Numbered from the stretch's first letter, positions 1 through 11,316 are shown. The stretch is 64,000 nucleotides of DNA from Metaphire vulgaris (GCA_018105865.1 CM030833.1:9651881-9715880); one strand, 5' to 3'. Notes: generated by a model not told the origin, from the letters alone. Program-made: numbers and translations.

Positions 1-1466
1 ACATTTCAAAATACATGCAACAATATTTATGATTTATTTGTGGATAAGTCTTACATCATGAGGAATTATTGGTGAAAATTTCAGAGTGGGCACTCTTATA
101 GTTTTTATGCAGTGATTAAAAGAATATTCGCCCCCAATGCAAAAATCGCAATTAAAACATTCCTGTTGAACATTGCATTCACTAAGTGACTGACCTAATT
201 TAATTTGCCAGTTACATCTGACACTTAGACAAATCTGTGATAGTTTACCTTACATTTAAAAGTATTTTTATTTATGTTTTCAATTTAATAAGCTGTACTT
301 AATACAGTACTTTGCAAAATATCACGAATACATAACAGAACAGCAGAAGATGGAGCTCAACAGCATATCACAGTTCAGGAAAACTCAGGGATTGAGAGAG
401 CTCAGTGCATGTGCAATCACATCTCAGCCATCACCCAGACTTTAAATTAGTGACAAGATCTGTACACAGTACAGAAAGATGATCACAGCACTGTTTGCAT
501 AGTCTTTTAAATTGAGATACACCGCCATTTCACTGCTTGAAGCCATTGCTGACATTCTACCGATTTCACAGGAGTTCATAGTCTCTCAAATACAATAGAC
601 AAACTTATTTAGACAGAAAATCAGCTAATCAGTCCAACTTATGATGCTCTGACATCAGTATCAGCATGTGTTAAAGATAGCAGACACACACATATTAGGC
701 AATTTCACATTCATTTTTCTTCTAACACTTGATCTTAAGGATTCTTGTTCAGAACTGCAGTCAGGATTAGACTGGAGAAATACTGGACCAATATATACAG
801 ACTGGTATTTTAATAATAGCATGAAACTTTGTGTCTGCTAGACAGCTATTCTTTGTATTCTAACAGTAAAAACTAATGAAATACCTATGTTCTAAGTTAC
901 TTGTTCTACATGAAATTACTGTATCAAACTAAGTTACCTAATACTGATTTAAGCCCTTGCAAACAGAATAACAACCTTCAAACACAAGAACAAAGATATG
1001 AACCCAGAAAATAATGCACAAAACAAGAGTAAAGTCAAGTAAATAAAGTATCTTGAATAGATTTATATTCTTCATGCTTTTTGTTAACTGTGCTATGCTG
1101 TTGAGCTCCATCTTCTGCTGTTCTGTTATGTATTCGTGATATTTTGCAAAGTACTGTATTAAGTACAGCTTATTAAATTGAAAACATAAATAAAAATACT
1201 TTTAAATGTAAGGTAAACTATCACAGATTTGTCTAAGTGTCAGATGTAACTGGCAAATTAAATTAGGTCAGTCACTTAGTGAATGCAATGTTCAACAGGA
1301 ATGTTTTAATTGCGATTTTTGCATTGGGGGCGAATATTCTTTTAATCACTGCATAAAAACTATAAGAGTGCCCACTCTGAAATTTTCACCATTTATTCCT
1401 CACAATGTAAGACTTATCCACAAATAAAATCATAAATATTGTTGCATACGTATTGGTCGAAATGTC
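1..1466. repeat. long inverted repeat (arms 1-375 and 1086-1466)
   Basis: The first ~375 bases are the near-identical reverse complement of 1086-1466, with a ~710-base loop. The match runs from the acatttc at position 1 to cagcatatcacagtt at 375, with only scattered mismatches and small indels. The left arm probably continues beyond the window, since similarity reaches base 1. No open frame of note is seen in the loop. This fits a foldback or long-TIR nonautonomous DNA element, or a recent inverted duplication. Confidence 0.9.
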
Positions 1467-2120
1467 AAATTATGTGATACGATTGCTTCTGCTCTTTTGG
1501 TTTTCAAACTCTTGGTGTACCTGTTGATTAGCCCAGATAGGGCTTTCAAAAAGCTAAAGTTTGGTGCAAAGATCATGTCTCTAGCTATCATAGAAGTGGA
1601 GATATTACAGTTTTAATGTCGCGAGTTGGCGCCGGTGGACCAAAGTTTCATGACCCATAGTTTGGACATGGGTTGACCCAAAACTTTAATATTATGGTTT
1701 TCAACATTACTCATTGGGATGAACAATTGTGCCAATTTTCGTCAAAATCTGAGACGGTGACGTCCGATTTTATTCAAAAATGTGTTGATTTGACGCGGAA
1801 TGACCCAATAATTAATGATTGCCGCTGCCCATCGATCCAGTGTCCATCGTGCATCTTTCGGAAAGGGGGTACCATGTGAAGGTAGCTGGTAGGCTTGGTG
1901 GGTAGAAGATATCTGAGACATGTGCCGACCCATTTGCCGTTTTCTTCATAACTGTGCAAGTGCATTTTATATGAATAGGAAACAATGGTCGAGTGTACTA
2001 AAACCATTTGCTTCTTTAAAAAAATCTTTATTTAAATTTCAAGATTTTTGTGAAAATAAGGCATAAAAATTAATAAATTCCTTCAGAAAAAATGTGAAAA
2101 TTTAGCATGCATGAATGAAC
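1467..2120. other. unassigned stretch
   Basis: No recognised gene or element. Short open frames overlap on both strands at 1673-2007, but none resembles a known domain. It could be the body of an old repeat or plain intergenic/intronic DNA of the host gene. Confidence 0.4.
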
Positions 2121-2128
2121 ATAGATAG

Positions 2129-2596
2129 TAGGGACCTGCAAATCACAAATTTGCAGTCGAATCGAATCTCGAATCGAATCGATGTCAAAGTTCGAATTCA
2201 AATCGAATGTCAAATCAAATCAGTGAGTGCATTCTCTGGCTGGGATAGGTGTATTTAATACAGGACAGTTCAGCAGACATTACAAATGCAATCTGACAGA
2301 TAGGACTAATAGAATAGCCTATATCTAAGTAGGCCTACACGTGTTAATCAAGAAAATCATTGTAATATTACTAGACTACTTGCACGAGATTTGCTTTAAG
2401 CACTAGCCAAGTTCAAGAAGTTTACTGTTTAGACTACTTTGTACTGTTTAGTCTACGTGTCAATTGTCAAAATAACAATGAATGAGCAAGAATACTGATT
2501 CGAAAACTTTCGAATCAATCGGCTCACTTCCGAATCAAATCGAATACATCTTATGATTCGTTTTCGAATTGAATATCGAAGCTTTGCAGGTCCCTA
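2129..2596. mobile_element. hAT-type MITE (TIR TAGGGACCTGCAAA)
   Basis: Termini TAGGGACCTGCAAA and TTTGCAGGTCCCTA are flanked by the exact 8-base target duplication ATAGATAG (2121-2128 and 2597-2604), the hAT signature. Subterminal regions are rich in repeated TCGAATC/GATTCGA blocks. 468 bases, no coding capacity. Confidence 0.93.
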
Positions 2597-2618
2597 ATAG
2601 ATAGTGTAGGGTTGGACA

Positions 2619-3217
2619 ATGCATCTGTTGTTGATCATAGACCTCAAAGTAAGAAAGACATGTAGACAAATTACAGCCTTTATGAAGAAACATATACACT
2701 GCAATGCTGCAACTGTGTATCCTGAATTGTCTGACACTGCCTTATCATTGTTGTTGCCATCCTCAAACAAATATCAATGCGAGGCTGGATTTTCGGCATT
2801 GATGGCAATGAAAACTAAATATAGGAATAGGCTATCTACAGTCAACGACATGAGACCGTCTGACTTGCTTCAAGCCCTGTATCGGCTTCCTTTTGAGTAA
2901 AATACAGGCCATGCATCACACGGATCCTGCTAAGGCTAGTAAAGAATCTTGCTTGTACGATTCATTATGCCATTTCAATTCTTTGCTAAGGTTACAGCAG
3001 TTTAAAATGCTTTTCTACGGTTCATTCTACTATTCTAAATGTGCCAATTGTGATAAGCCATCCATACCTGTAAATACACATTTTGACCCCAATTAATGAA
3101 TCAGTCTTTTTTAATTTTCAACAATGCTTCAATTTGATTCATTGGGTCCCGAAATGGCCAAGATATTCCAAAATGGGTCCTGAGCCAGAAAAATTTGGGA
3201 ACCAATGTTCTATGATA
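2619..3217 (+). pseudogene. hAT transposase remnant (C-terminal dimerisation region and 3' end)
   Basis: The frame 2619-2900 encodes YPELSDTALSLLLPSSNKYQ then CEAGFSALMAMKTKYRNRLS, the conserved C-terminal dimerisation segment of hAT (ZBED5-like) transposases, followed by a natural stop. About 300 bases downstream, AAATTTGGGAACCAATG at ~3201-3217 looks like the matching hAT terminal repeat (CATTGGTTCCCAAA inverted). The N-terminal and catalytic parts are absent, so this is a 5'-truncated relic. Sense strand is opposite to the host gene. Confidence 0.8.
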
Positions 3218-3358
3218 CCACTCGTGGTTTTTCTGGAATTCTGTGATTTAGCATCAATTACAGTCTAGGTGTCATGAATAGCTTGAATCTCAAATCCAAG
3301 TCAGCCATAAGAATGGCTCAAAAACAGTAATGTGCCTCAAATACAGGTGACGCTGATG

Positions 3359-3365
3359 TTGTTGT

Positions 3366-3396
<31 letters not shown>

Positions 3397-3397
3397 A
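3359..3397. repeat. (GAT)n microsatellite
   Basis: Run of tgatgatgatgat directly downstream (gene sense) of the donor of the exon at 3424-3519. Confidence 0.95.
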
Positions 3398-3423
3398 TCA
3401 CATAAAAACACATCATTTCTCAC

Positions 3424-3519
3424 CATGGACAGTAAGAGCATTGATGCTTTCACTAACATCACTTGAATCTTGCACACCATCAAAAAATTCAACTGCATCA
3501 ATGGCAGCATCTGTTGAAT
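3424..3519 (-). CDS. TBC1D9: TBC1D9-like exon 24 seen (after EF-hand)
   Basis: 96 bases in phase 2-1 encoding STDAAIDAVEFFDGVQDSSD then VSESINALTVH. It resembles the SAFEATQYFFEDI segment after the EF-hand. Acceptor taag|at, donor catg|gtgaga. The GAT/D codon at the junction and conserved spacing support it; conservation is weaker than elsewhere. Remaining C-terminal exons lie left of the window. Confidence 0.75.
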
Positions 3520-4134
3520 CTTAAACATAAATTATGAAATTACAAACTTTTTAACCAGGACTTATTGCCTTACCTCTGAAAATCAATATTCAATATCTCA
3601 AGCTACAAAAAAACGTTCAACACCTTCCAACATTTTAAAATAATTGCAATCAACATCACTACACCATCCACATCTTAATGGACACTATAATCTAATACTA
3701 TAATTTAATACAAATGTTATTATTCATCAATGCAGCATCTCTCACTTGTATTAACTCTTTGAGGGCGGATGTCAACAAAAGTCGACATCTAAGCAGAGGG
3801 CGGATGTCAACAAAAGTTCACATCTAGAGGTGGAGGGCTGAAAGTAACATATCTGTCAATAAAGTTGACATATTGCATGAAGAGCTTTTAGAGCAGGAGT
3901 GCACAGACTTTTGAGGCCGAGGGTCAAATTTCATGTTCTCACAGAACTCACAGGCCAGACAAACAAAACTGCATATTAATATAATAGTGGCCTAAAAAAT
4001 ACGTTGATATAGGTGTAATTGAACTACCAATGCTACTGTTTCAAAGTGAGTCAACATAAAATGAAAACCAGTATTTTACTTGTTTTTCTATCAACTATAA
4101 TTGTGCAGTCTGCAAGTAGTCTAATCAATCTAAT

Positions 4135-4441
4135 GAAAGATCCTCGACGGTAGAATGCCGCTCTCAACTACGCTCAGGGCCTAGCAATCATCTGATTGTC
4201 CCTCCGCCGCTCAAGACAGCGGGGTTTAGGGACAGGTCCTTCCGACGTGGGGGCCCCATCTTGTGGAACTCACTCCCGAAATCGCTTATGGTTGAGACAT
4301 TGACGGATCGGTTCCAGAAACAGCTGAAAACGTACTTGTCTAATACCTCATTCTTGTAAAACGCTTTTGACTTTGGCCCTGTTAGCTATGCTTACGGCGC
4401 TCTAGAAATTGCCTTGTATAATAATAATAACAATAATAATG
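4135..4441 (+). pseudogene. CR1/L2-type LINE 3' fragment
   Basis: Encodes the C-terminal tail of the reverse transcriptase ORF (NHLIVPPPLKTAGF-like, then LWNSLPKSLMVETLTDRF). A 3' UTR AAACGCTTTTGACTTTGGCC and the tail (ATA)n follow. Same subfamily as 26355-27175. 5'-truncated. Confidence 0.8.
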
Positions 4442-4489
4442 ATCTAATGATTCTAATCCAATGTAAAGGCTGTGACTGAATGCCTTTAA

Positions 4490-5169
4490 TTAACCCGTCG
4501 ACTGGGTTCGTCGTATATATACTACGCGCGTCAATCATTCCTGAAATGGGTTTGTCGTATATATACGACGCTTAACTTCAGCGTCTGTTCCTCAAACGAG
4601 TTCGTCGTATATATACCTTCCAATGCAATAATTCGATTTAGTTATTATCCATTCGCAAGATGGTAGCTCACTTTTAGCTAGTGTTGCCGCCCTTAGCAAG
4701 GAAAATAGGCTTGATTCGACCGAGGGTCCGATTTTTGGCTTTGAAAAGAGACAATTCTAGGGTTTGAAAAATGATAACTATGCCAAATTGGGTCCAATCT
4801 TCAAAATTTTTGAACTATTCTGTTCCAATTACACCCGCCTACAACTTTGCCACTCACACTGTGGGGTCACCGCTGAAAAATTTTTGCTATTGAGCTTTGA
4901 ACAAAATTTGAACAAAACGTTGGGGAGGGGTCCTATTTTATGCTGTAGGGTGGACCCTACCCCAAATTTTTCTTGGCTTGGATCATTAGAAAGAACAATA
5001 AAAATGCTAAACAACGGTGCAAACCTCTTTTTTCTAGCTTCTATATAGCCTGAAATATAGTAAATTTAGAAATTTTATGTTCACATTTTCACATGAACGC
5101 TTTTACCAAAAATTAATTACCCAGATTGGAGACGGTTTGTAAAATTTAATTCCACGCTTAACGGGTTAA
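4490..5169. mobile_element. TTAACCCGT MITE, one-unit copy
   Basis: TTAACCCGTCGACTGGG at the left, CGGGTTAA at the right, both with TTAA. The left end carries CGTCGTATATATACGACG-like hairpins. The body includes the ~350-base core shared with 39312-40272, 46667-47709, 47824-48856 and 51192-52275 (markers: AACAATAAAAATGCTAAACA and TAGCTTCTATATAGCCTG), present here once. Confidence 0.88.
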
Positions 5170-6247
5170 GTTCTCAATGTCTGGCTCTATTTCAGTTGTT
5201 GTAACCTTTCAAACGGAAGTTACGCTTGATCGCAAATTAGTTTTATTCAGGTTCATGATCAAGAAAGTCTGCTCATACAAAATATGTACTCACAAACTCT
5301 GATATATAGGAACTTCGCTGAAAATGTTGGTTTTATCTGGACATATTTCTGTGCAGATGTTTAAGAGATATTCACAAAACAAATTTGCCATCTGGGATAG
5401 GCCAGGAAGACTTGGCAATTATCTGTTAAACTCTTGGATTTGCTGGCCTTCTAGGTGAAAAAACTCTGCTCGACTGAGAGTTTTTTTAACTGCTCAATTT
5501 TTTTGTATTCTCAACTCACCTTTCAAGTTATTATAAGGCACATTTTATTTCATAATGGCGCCTACAACTGTATTCTTCATTGACACTGACTGATTCACAG
5601 GAGATCAAACACATTAATTTACCGTTAAGCGAGTCCATGAAATACTGATGTTTCCATTCATCATTAAACTGCTGTTTATTGAAGTCTACTATTCGCTTTT
5701 TCGCTGCGGGTTGAAATATCTCCAGGAATCGTTGAAATAGATATTATAATTTCGAGAGAAGCACATGTTAAAAGAACGTTTTAAGGCGTTTATTATTACC
5801 CATCTACCATTACTTGCGTATCTGGTTGTTAGAGATCGCACAATTTTTAGTAGCCCAATGAATATTAGTAATCCAAGGATTGTAGTGTATTATAAAAATG
5901 ATTGTGATCAATATTTTCTACAATGAATTTTAGTGGTGGGCCTGTTTCTTGTATTGCTCGAAATTGTCCTGCTGGACAGATAAAATCCTTTGGCAGGCCG
6001 GATCTGGCCTGCAGGCGCAGTTTGTGCACACCTGGTTTACATGTAACTATGTTTGATCAGTGGTGCCAGTGTACATGCGTTTGCGGCTGTGCCTCTTGCT
6101 AGGGAGGATTAATCAAATGGTAAGTAGTGTAATAATTTGTATTGTAAAAAATATTCTGCCCTCTGATGGTAGTAAAAAGAAGTTCCTCCTCAAAGAGTTA
6201 ATAAGACCTGTGGCAAAGGCAGCAGATACAACAAAGTGACTTCTGAC

Positions 6248-6419
6248 CTGACTTTGTTGGTGAACTTATGTCATCAAGTTCCGAGTTGAGAAGTGCTGGA
6301 GGCAAATGCAGGCGATATATCAGAAATAGACGATCTGACATATCTGATCGACAAATTATGCTCAAGCACCAAACAAAATCCCGAAAGTTGATTAGATTTG
6401 TGCCATTTGAGTTCAAGAG
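6248..6419 (-). CDS. TBC1D9: TBC1D9-like exon 23 seen (EF-hand)
   Basis: 172 bases encoding LLNSNGTNLINFRDFVWCLS then IICRSDMSDRLFLIYRLHLP and SELDDISSPTKS. It aligns with the EF-hand LLDENGDSLINFREF and the LTEKLKLLYKMH helix. Loop position 1 is Asn not Asp, position 5 Thr not Asp and position 12 Asp not Glu, so calcium binding is doubtful. Of two possible donors, g|gtcaga gives the phase needed by the next exon; the other (gtctta, after 6208) would create a stop. Confidence 0.93.
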
Positions 6420-6542
6420 CTACACATAAAAGAATTTAAAAACTTGAGATAACATAATATACACTGTAGCTGTTTCAGTTCATGTCAAACTTATACAACG
6501 TACTCATAAAAACAAAATGAATCTCTGCAATATTCACCAATA

Positions 6543-7360
6543 CAAGTGCACAGATTATCGGCCATTTTACAATCAGCATTGGCCGATAAAATCTGCCAGC
6601 TGAATAATGCAGTCAAAATTGCAACTACAATGCCTCAGTCCAAAAACATTCATGATGCAATTTTTAAGCCTAATAGAAAAATTGAAATTATTAAGAAAAC
6701 AGATCAACAGAAAACAGTAAAAGCTAAAGTTGAACCTTGATTGCTTCAACTCATGTATAAATAGTCACTAGTCACTAGACTCATTGTAGTAGTTAAAATG
6801 TCATCACGCTATTGCAGATAAACATAAGCCTTTCAACAATGTCCAAAGCCAGACATGAGTGGAGATCAGTGTGTGAGTTCAGCATCGCTGAAGAGGTGCC
6901 AACTATGCATTACTGGCTGGTGCTTGACACAAAAACTGTTCAGCAACAGGAGTCATGTCTTGACGATGTACTCAGCCCAACATTTCAGTCTATCTGACAT
7001 ATGAACAGTTGTTCTGCTATCTTATTAAAAATAGAAGCTTCTGTTTCTAGTTGCCCATAGAGTGGGCTCTTTTTTGTAGCCATGGTTTTTGGGTTCATAT
7101 TTATTAAATTTGTTGACTGGTGCTTAATCATTAATCAGTTCTTGTAGAGATGAATGAATGGCGAGTGCAAACCACGAATGGAATAATGTGATAACATTTA
7201 TCCAATTCATTTTGCAATACGCTAAACTAGTACTAATTTACGCTAAACTAGTACTGATTTACCGATAAGAGAAACCTCAGCAAATCAATAGTCAGTAATT
7301 GGCTTATAATCGGCCAATTGATTGTTTGGTGCTGATAATCAGCCAGCCCACAATTGGCAC
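6543..7360. mobile_element. possible hAT-like element (ATCGGCC subterminal repeats)
   Basis: GTGCACAGATTATCGGCC near 6549 and ATCGGCCAATTG to CAATTGGCACC near 7312-7358 form imperfect inverted repeats with several TTATCGGCC copies, a pattern seen in some hAT elements. Ends and target duplication are not clear. A 22-base tandem repeat (tacgctaaactagtactgatt) lies at about 7218-7262. Confidence 0.4.
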
Positions 7361-7498
7361 CTTTGCTCACCAACATTAAGGAGTAATATACAATCATCAT
7401 TCTATATACTGATATCACAACAAAGTTCATGAACTCTTTGAATGATGAATGAGGGCTGTTGCCAGCCTTTCTGACTTCCACTGAGTAAGCATCTACAA

Positions 7499-7776
7499 CA
7501 GTGCTTCCCAACCTGTGTGCCGCAGCAACTTTAGAAGTGTGCCGTGACAAAATGTTGGAAAATAAATTTTTTTTCTTAGGCCTAAAATCTGATCTAACAG
7601 CAAACATAAATAAGTTGATGACCTTTTTTTGCTTGTCAGCTTGCTTGAGAAAAGGAAGAGATCACGAGATCACAAATGAGGTTTTTTGTTTTGTTTTGCT
7701 TGTAGGCTGCAGTGTGCCGCTGACTGTATGTTTCTTTGATAGTGTGCTGTGGCTGGAAAAAGTTTGGGAAGCACTG
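7499..7776. mobile_element. hAT MITE (CAGTGCTTCCCAA) with poly-T motif
   Basis: Inverted ends CAGTGCTTCCCAACCTG and AAAAAGTTTGGGAAGCACTG; flanking octamers ATCTACAA and ATCTCCAT match at 6 of 8. Internally it contains GACCTTTTTTTGCTTGTCAG at about 7618-7637, the motif shared by other MITEs in this window. Confidence 0.88.
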
Positions 7777-8115
7777 ATCTCCATAGTCATTTGCAGTCAA
7801 GTCTATTGGGAGAGTGTCTCAGGCAGAAACAACCAAAGAGGATGCTATGGACAAGGTTTGAACCTTGTACCTCAAGACTGGCAGTCCAGCTGACTCCACT
7901 GGACAATTAGGCCAAATATCACAAGCTACACAAGGTCAAATGACAAAAGGAAGTTGAAACACTTATTTTGATTATATTTTCAGTACCAAATATATTTAAA
8001 AGCAAACATCATATAACTGATTAAAAGCAGTGGTAGGTGACACTCAAAACGTTCAAATAAAGTATCCACCTGTCACCATATTACATAATGACAAGGATAT
8101 TTCAGCATCACAAAC

Positions 8116-8307
8116 CCTGAACAATCGCAAGGCCATAACGTCAGCATGCTGACCAGATGACCAAGGGCTAAGATTGAGGATCAAAATCTTGAATTGATCA
8201 ATGTCAATCCTGTACTGATCATAAAATGGCTTCAATGGATCATATTTCTCAACCAAATCAACAGGCACTTGATTAGTTCTCCAGTAACAAACTGAAAGAT
8301 ATTCTTC
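8116..8307 (-). CDS. TBC1D9: TBC1D9-like exon 22 seen (before EF-hand)
   Basis: 64 codons in phase 0, from EEYLSVCYWRTNQVPVDLVE through YDQYRIDIDQFKILILNLSP to ADVMALRLFR. It matches HLTSCYW, LEQYRIDFEQFKGMF and HSDVLASRLFQ, and leads into the EF-hand. Acceptor tttag|gaa, donor agg|gtttgt. Confidence 0.95.
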
Positions 8308-8540
8308 CTAAAAATTTACAAAATCACATCTAAATGCATTAAATAAAACTACAAATTACAAATTGCAACAACTTTTTCAACTGCAACTGTGCTGCTAATA
8401 ACAGACTTTTTCTGCCTCTCCTTAATACTTGGACATAATCCCATAGACATATTTTTAGCAATGATGCAGTACTTCATAAACTCTTCCTTGATTTCAGAGA
8501 ATTCTATGATGCCAGGAATTCTAGAAATTAACAATCTGAA

Positions 8541-9020
8541 AAAGCAAATTTAAACATATGCAAAATCTGCCAGATATCAAGATATTGTAAACACCCTTTT
8601 TCTTTAATAAAAATGGCTGCCAGTATATATGTGTGAAGATCAATTCATTTAAACTCTACAATATCTTCCTCTGACATAAATTAGATGCACTGTGCATTCA
8701 CAAATATCTGCAGAAAAAGTTTTGGTTCAGAAAATGAAGGCTAGCTCAAAACACAACAACCAACTGATATTGATTCTAAATGGCTAACATCGAATAAGCC
8801 TATCCACCACTGCTCAGTGGTTACACTTTCTAGGGATGAGCTATGAGAAGAAAAGCTGTGCTACCAAACTGGGGCAGATGGAGCTCACTAAGCTTCTTCA
8901 GGAAAATCCGTTTAGGAGAAGGCAAACTCCAAACTCAAACCCCCAGCCCAGGGTATGGGTGAATGGCTAACATCAATTACAAAGACAGTTGTAGAATAGC
9001 CAATAGTAACATACAACGGA
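8541..9020. other. unassigned intron stretch
   Basis: Nothing recognised. 8800-8960 is more GC-rich than its surroundings and may be an old short repeat (CTCAGTGGTTACACTTTCTA then AAAATCCGTTTAGGAGAAGG), but no A or B box is clear. Confidence 0.3.
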
Positions 9021-9890
9021 AAAGAAATTGAAATGGTAAAGAATTTTGTTTACTTCAGAAGTGAACTAGAAGCAGAGGGAGGTTTGGACTTGGAGATTAA
9101 CCCTCTCACCCCTTTCCCCCTGTACCACCATTCCCTGTTCCCCGGGAGCCCTGGTGGATATTACTGGTTGTCCTCCAGCAGGCGAATGCAGACGCTATTA
9201 TTGACACATTCAATTGTCCAATGAATGCTTCTGGCACTTCCGCGAACAATGGTCTGACAGGTGGGCGGCGCGCATACATGATGGCATGCCTACAGGTGGC
9301 TGTCCTGCAGAAACAATGAAGACTCAAACGAGGCTACAGGTATCAAGATTTAGCAATGGCAAAAATTCAACAGGCTGAAGATTTTCAAAAAACATGACAT
9401 TGGGGGAAAATAGAATTCTCAACACTTGTGTAATACCAATACTAATGAATGGATGTGAATATTGGACCATAAAAAGAATTGAAGAAAAATAAAAGCAAAT
9501 TAGAAGGATATTAAGGATTAGATACAAAGAACATATAACAAATGAAGAAGTTAGAGAGAGAATACTGCAACCAAGCATCATTAAAGTAATCAGAAAGAGA
9601 AGAATGAAATGGACCAGACACATACTCAGAATGGAAGAAATAAGAAACCCAAAATGAATTTTCAACTACAAACCAGAGGGAAAAAGTCTAAAGGAAGACC
9701 GAAAATATGATGGGTGGACAAATTGGAAGAGGATCTGCACATGGCAGGGCTGAATCTCAATGGAAAAACTGACGGAAGACACCGAATAACTTTGGAAGAA
9801 ATAGCAAAGGAAAGAGAACTTTGGAGAGATGTCATTGAGAAGTCGATAGCGGGACACAGCTGGAAGACGAAGACCTGAACATCGAGAATT
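9020..9890 (+). pseudogene. decayed RTE-type LINE C-terminus with a ~240-base insertion
   Basis: Translations in shifting frames give VKNFVYFRSELEAEGGLDLE, then after an unrelated segment (about 9104-9345) AMAKIQQAEDF, and finally WWVDKLEEDLHMAGLNL and ELWRDVIEKS. These are the C-terminal blocks of RTE-type reverse transcriptase ORFs. Many stops. The inserted segment has no clear inverted ends. Confidence 0.75.
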
Positions 9891-10135
9891 AATAAGCAAC
9901 ACTGCAGGAAAATAAAACTTCACAAAAATATTCATCAACCATTCAAAACCCAAAATCAAAATTCACAGAGCTCTACACAGTAAAGTGCTATCGAGAGCAA
10001 CCAAAATTCAAGCTGATAAAAATATTACATTATATTTTTCAGGCCAAAATGGCCAAAAATAAATAACTAAGAAACAATTTCAAATATTTGAAATTATCAA
10101 TCGATTTTAAAGAGCACAATGGATTTAATTCATAC

Positions 10136-10234
10136 TCTGAAAACTGAAAAGAGCTGTTCAAGTTCTTTGCCATTAAACAATGCATCACTAGAGACACTAT
10201 GAAGCACATTCTTCATTGTGGCATCTTCTAAAGT
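10136..10234 (-). CDS. TBC1D9: TBC1D9-like exon 21 seen
   Basis: 33 codons in phase 0: TLEDATMKNVLHSVSSDALF then NGKELEQLFSVFR, matching TLEDTTKRNVVRTI and DELEELYALFK. Acceptor gtag|act, donor aga|gtatga. Confidence 0.92.
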
Positions 10235-10566
10235 CTACAACAAGTGCAAAAATAAACAGCAAAATGAGCAATTTCAACAATAATTTCAAAATACTTTGGC
10301 TACAGCTTAATGACAGTAGCAATCAGTTCACACTGATATCACCTTTACTTCCATCAAGCATATATATGATGAACTAATTTGAAGCTGAATAATTTACTAG
10401 TAATCTTACAATTCTTATTTCAGACTCATGAATCCACAACCTTTACATTTGCAGTCCAATGTCAGTAAATTAACAACCACTTTATTGAATGTGGTTGCCA
10501 TCAAAATCCAAAAATATCATACAAATCAAATTATAAAACAAATTTGCAGGAAAAAGGACATCATAC

Positions 10567-10677
10567 CTGAACAACTTTTAAGCGGTGTTTAACACGCAAC
10601 TTTGAGATATCTTGATTTGTTATCTCTCCATATTTACTGTAAGCCTGGCAGATCAACTCTGATATATCCAACACTTT
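10567..10677 (-). CDS. TBC1D9: TBC1D9-like exon 20 seen
   Basis: 37 codons in phase 0: KVLDISELICQAYSKYGEIT then NQDISKLRVKHRLKVVQ, matching DIFRLIRTSYEKFGTI and MRFKQRLKVIQ. Acceptor tgcag|aaa, donor cag|gtatga. Confidence 0.92.
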
Positions 10678-10861
10678 CTGCAATTGAAAAGTATTATTTT
10701 GATTATTCTGATGTACATACGAGTACCTCCACAATTAACAAATAAAACTTAATTTCAAGAATATTTTAAAGTTATAGTAAATACAGTACATGCAAGTACA
10801 ATGATCAACTCAAGTAACTACAAGTCAGAAATCATTGCTTGCTCAACATGACTACTTCAAT

Positions 10862-10866
10862 ATTAC

Positions 10867-10923
<57 letters not shown>

Positions 10924-10985
10924 CTCTCGACAATTTCTATAGCGCTGTAACACACAGTAGCTTGATGCCAAAAGCAAGAGCACTT

Positions 10986-11049
<64 letters not shown>

Positions 11050-11110
11050 CAGTTATACACACACATATATATACACATATATATACACACACATTATACA
11101 ATATAAATAA
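10862..11110. repeat. (TTA)n and (TA)n microsatellites with LINE tail
   Basis: (TTA)n at about 10867-10922, then ATTTCTATAGCGCTGTAACAC to GAGCACTTTACA, which is the reversed 3' end of a CR1/L2-type LINE whose tail is the TTA run. (TA)n at 10989-11048 and (AC/TA) runs to 11097 follow. The LINE sense is minus. Confidence 0.85.
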
Positions 11111-11140
11111 ATATATAAACCCAATCGCCATGGCCCCAAC

Positions 11141-11316
11141 CAGTGGCGGCTCTAGGATTTGGCAAGTGGGGGGGGCGTTGGGGGGGCAACTTCTAATCAT
11201 GGGGGCCAACCATTTGTTGTTTAATGCATGTAGCATTAAGTATAGGGTCCCAACTGGGGGGCTAGGCTCTCAATAGGGGGGGCACGGGCCCCTGGCCCCC
11301 GATGGAGCCGCCACTG
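11141..11316. mobile_element. hAT MITE (CAGTGGCGGCTC), 176 bases
   Basis: Inverted ends CAGTGGCGGCTCTAGGA and TGGAGCCGCCACTG, with the exact 8-base target duplication GCCCCAAC (11133-11140, 11317-11324). Interior is G-rich with several GGGGGG runs. Confidence 0.95.

Larger units (their letters stand above)
3894..6034. mobile_element. hAT element (CAGGAGTGCACA ends)
   Basis: Left end CAGGAGTGCACAGACTTTTG and right end GTTTGTGCACACCTG are imperfect inverted repeats of the Charlie-like type (CAGGNGTGCACA followed by a GAGGGTC/GGCC stretch). Flanking octamers TTTTAGAG and GTTTACAT match at 5 of 8 positions, so the insertion is old. It contains a LINE 3' fragment (4135-4441) and a TTAA MITE (4490-5169). 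No intact transposase. Confidence 0.75.
3751..6201. mobile_element. TTAA element carrying a nested hAT
   Basis: TTAACTCTTTGAGG at the left and CCTCAAAGAGTTAA at the right are perfect inverted ends with TTAA target sites, as in piggyBac-type elements. The left end has the subterminal near-palindrome GATGTC-aacaaaagtc-GACATC, repeated once. Removing the internal hAT (3894-6034) leaves a ~310-base MITE. The right end is only 46 bases from the donor of the EF-hand exon. Confidence 0.85.

Noticed and set aside
1673..2007. Overlapping short frames on both strands, considered as a host exon
   Set aside because: No similarity to the remaining C-terminal part of TBC1D9 or any domain; no convincing splice sites.
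6208..6247. Extension of the EF-hand exon to the donor at 6207 (gtctta) or to the stop in the MITE
   Set aside because: It would give phase 2 and force a stop in the next exon; the donor at 6247 gives phase 1 and a conserved Asp codon at the junction.
8349..8534. Minus-strand open frame of 61 codons just upstream (gene sense) of the exon at 8116-8307, considered as an extra TBC1D9 exon
   Set aside because: The family has no residues at this point, the neighbouring exons already join in phase 0, and no clear acceptor precedes it.
10839..11276. 145-codon frame of poly-Leu and Tyr-Ile repeats
   Set aside because: It is translation of (TTA)n and (TA)n microsatellites.
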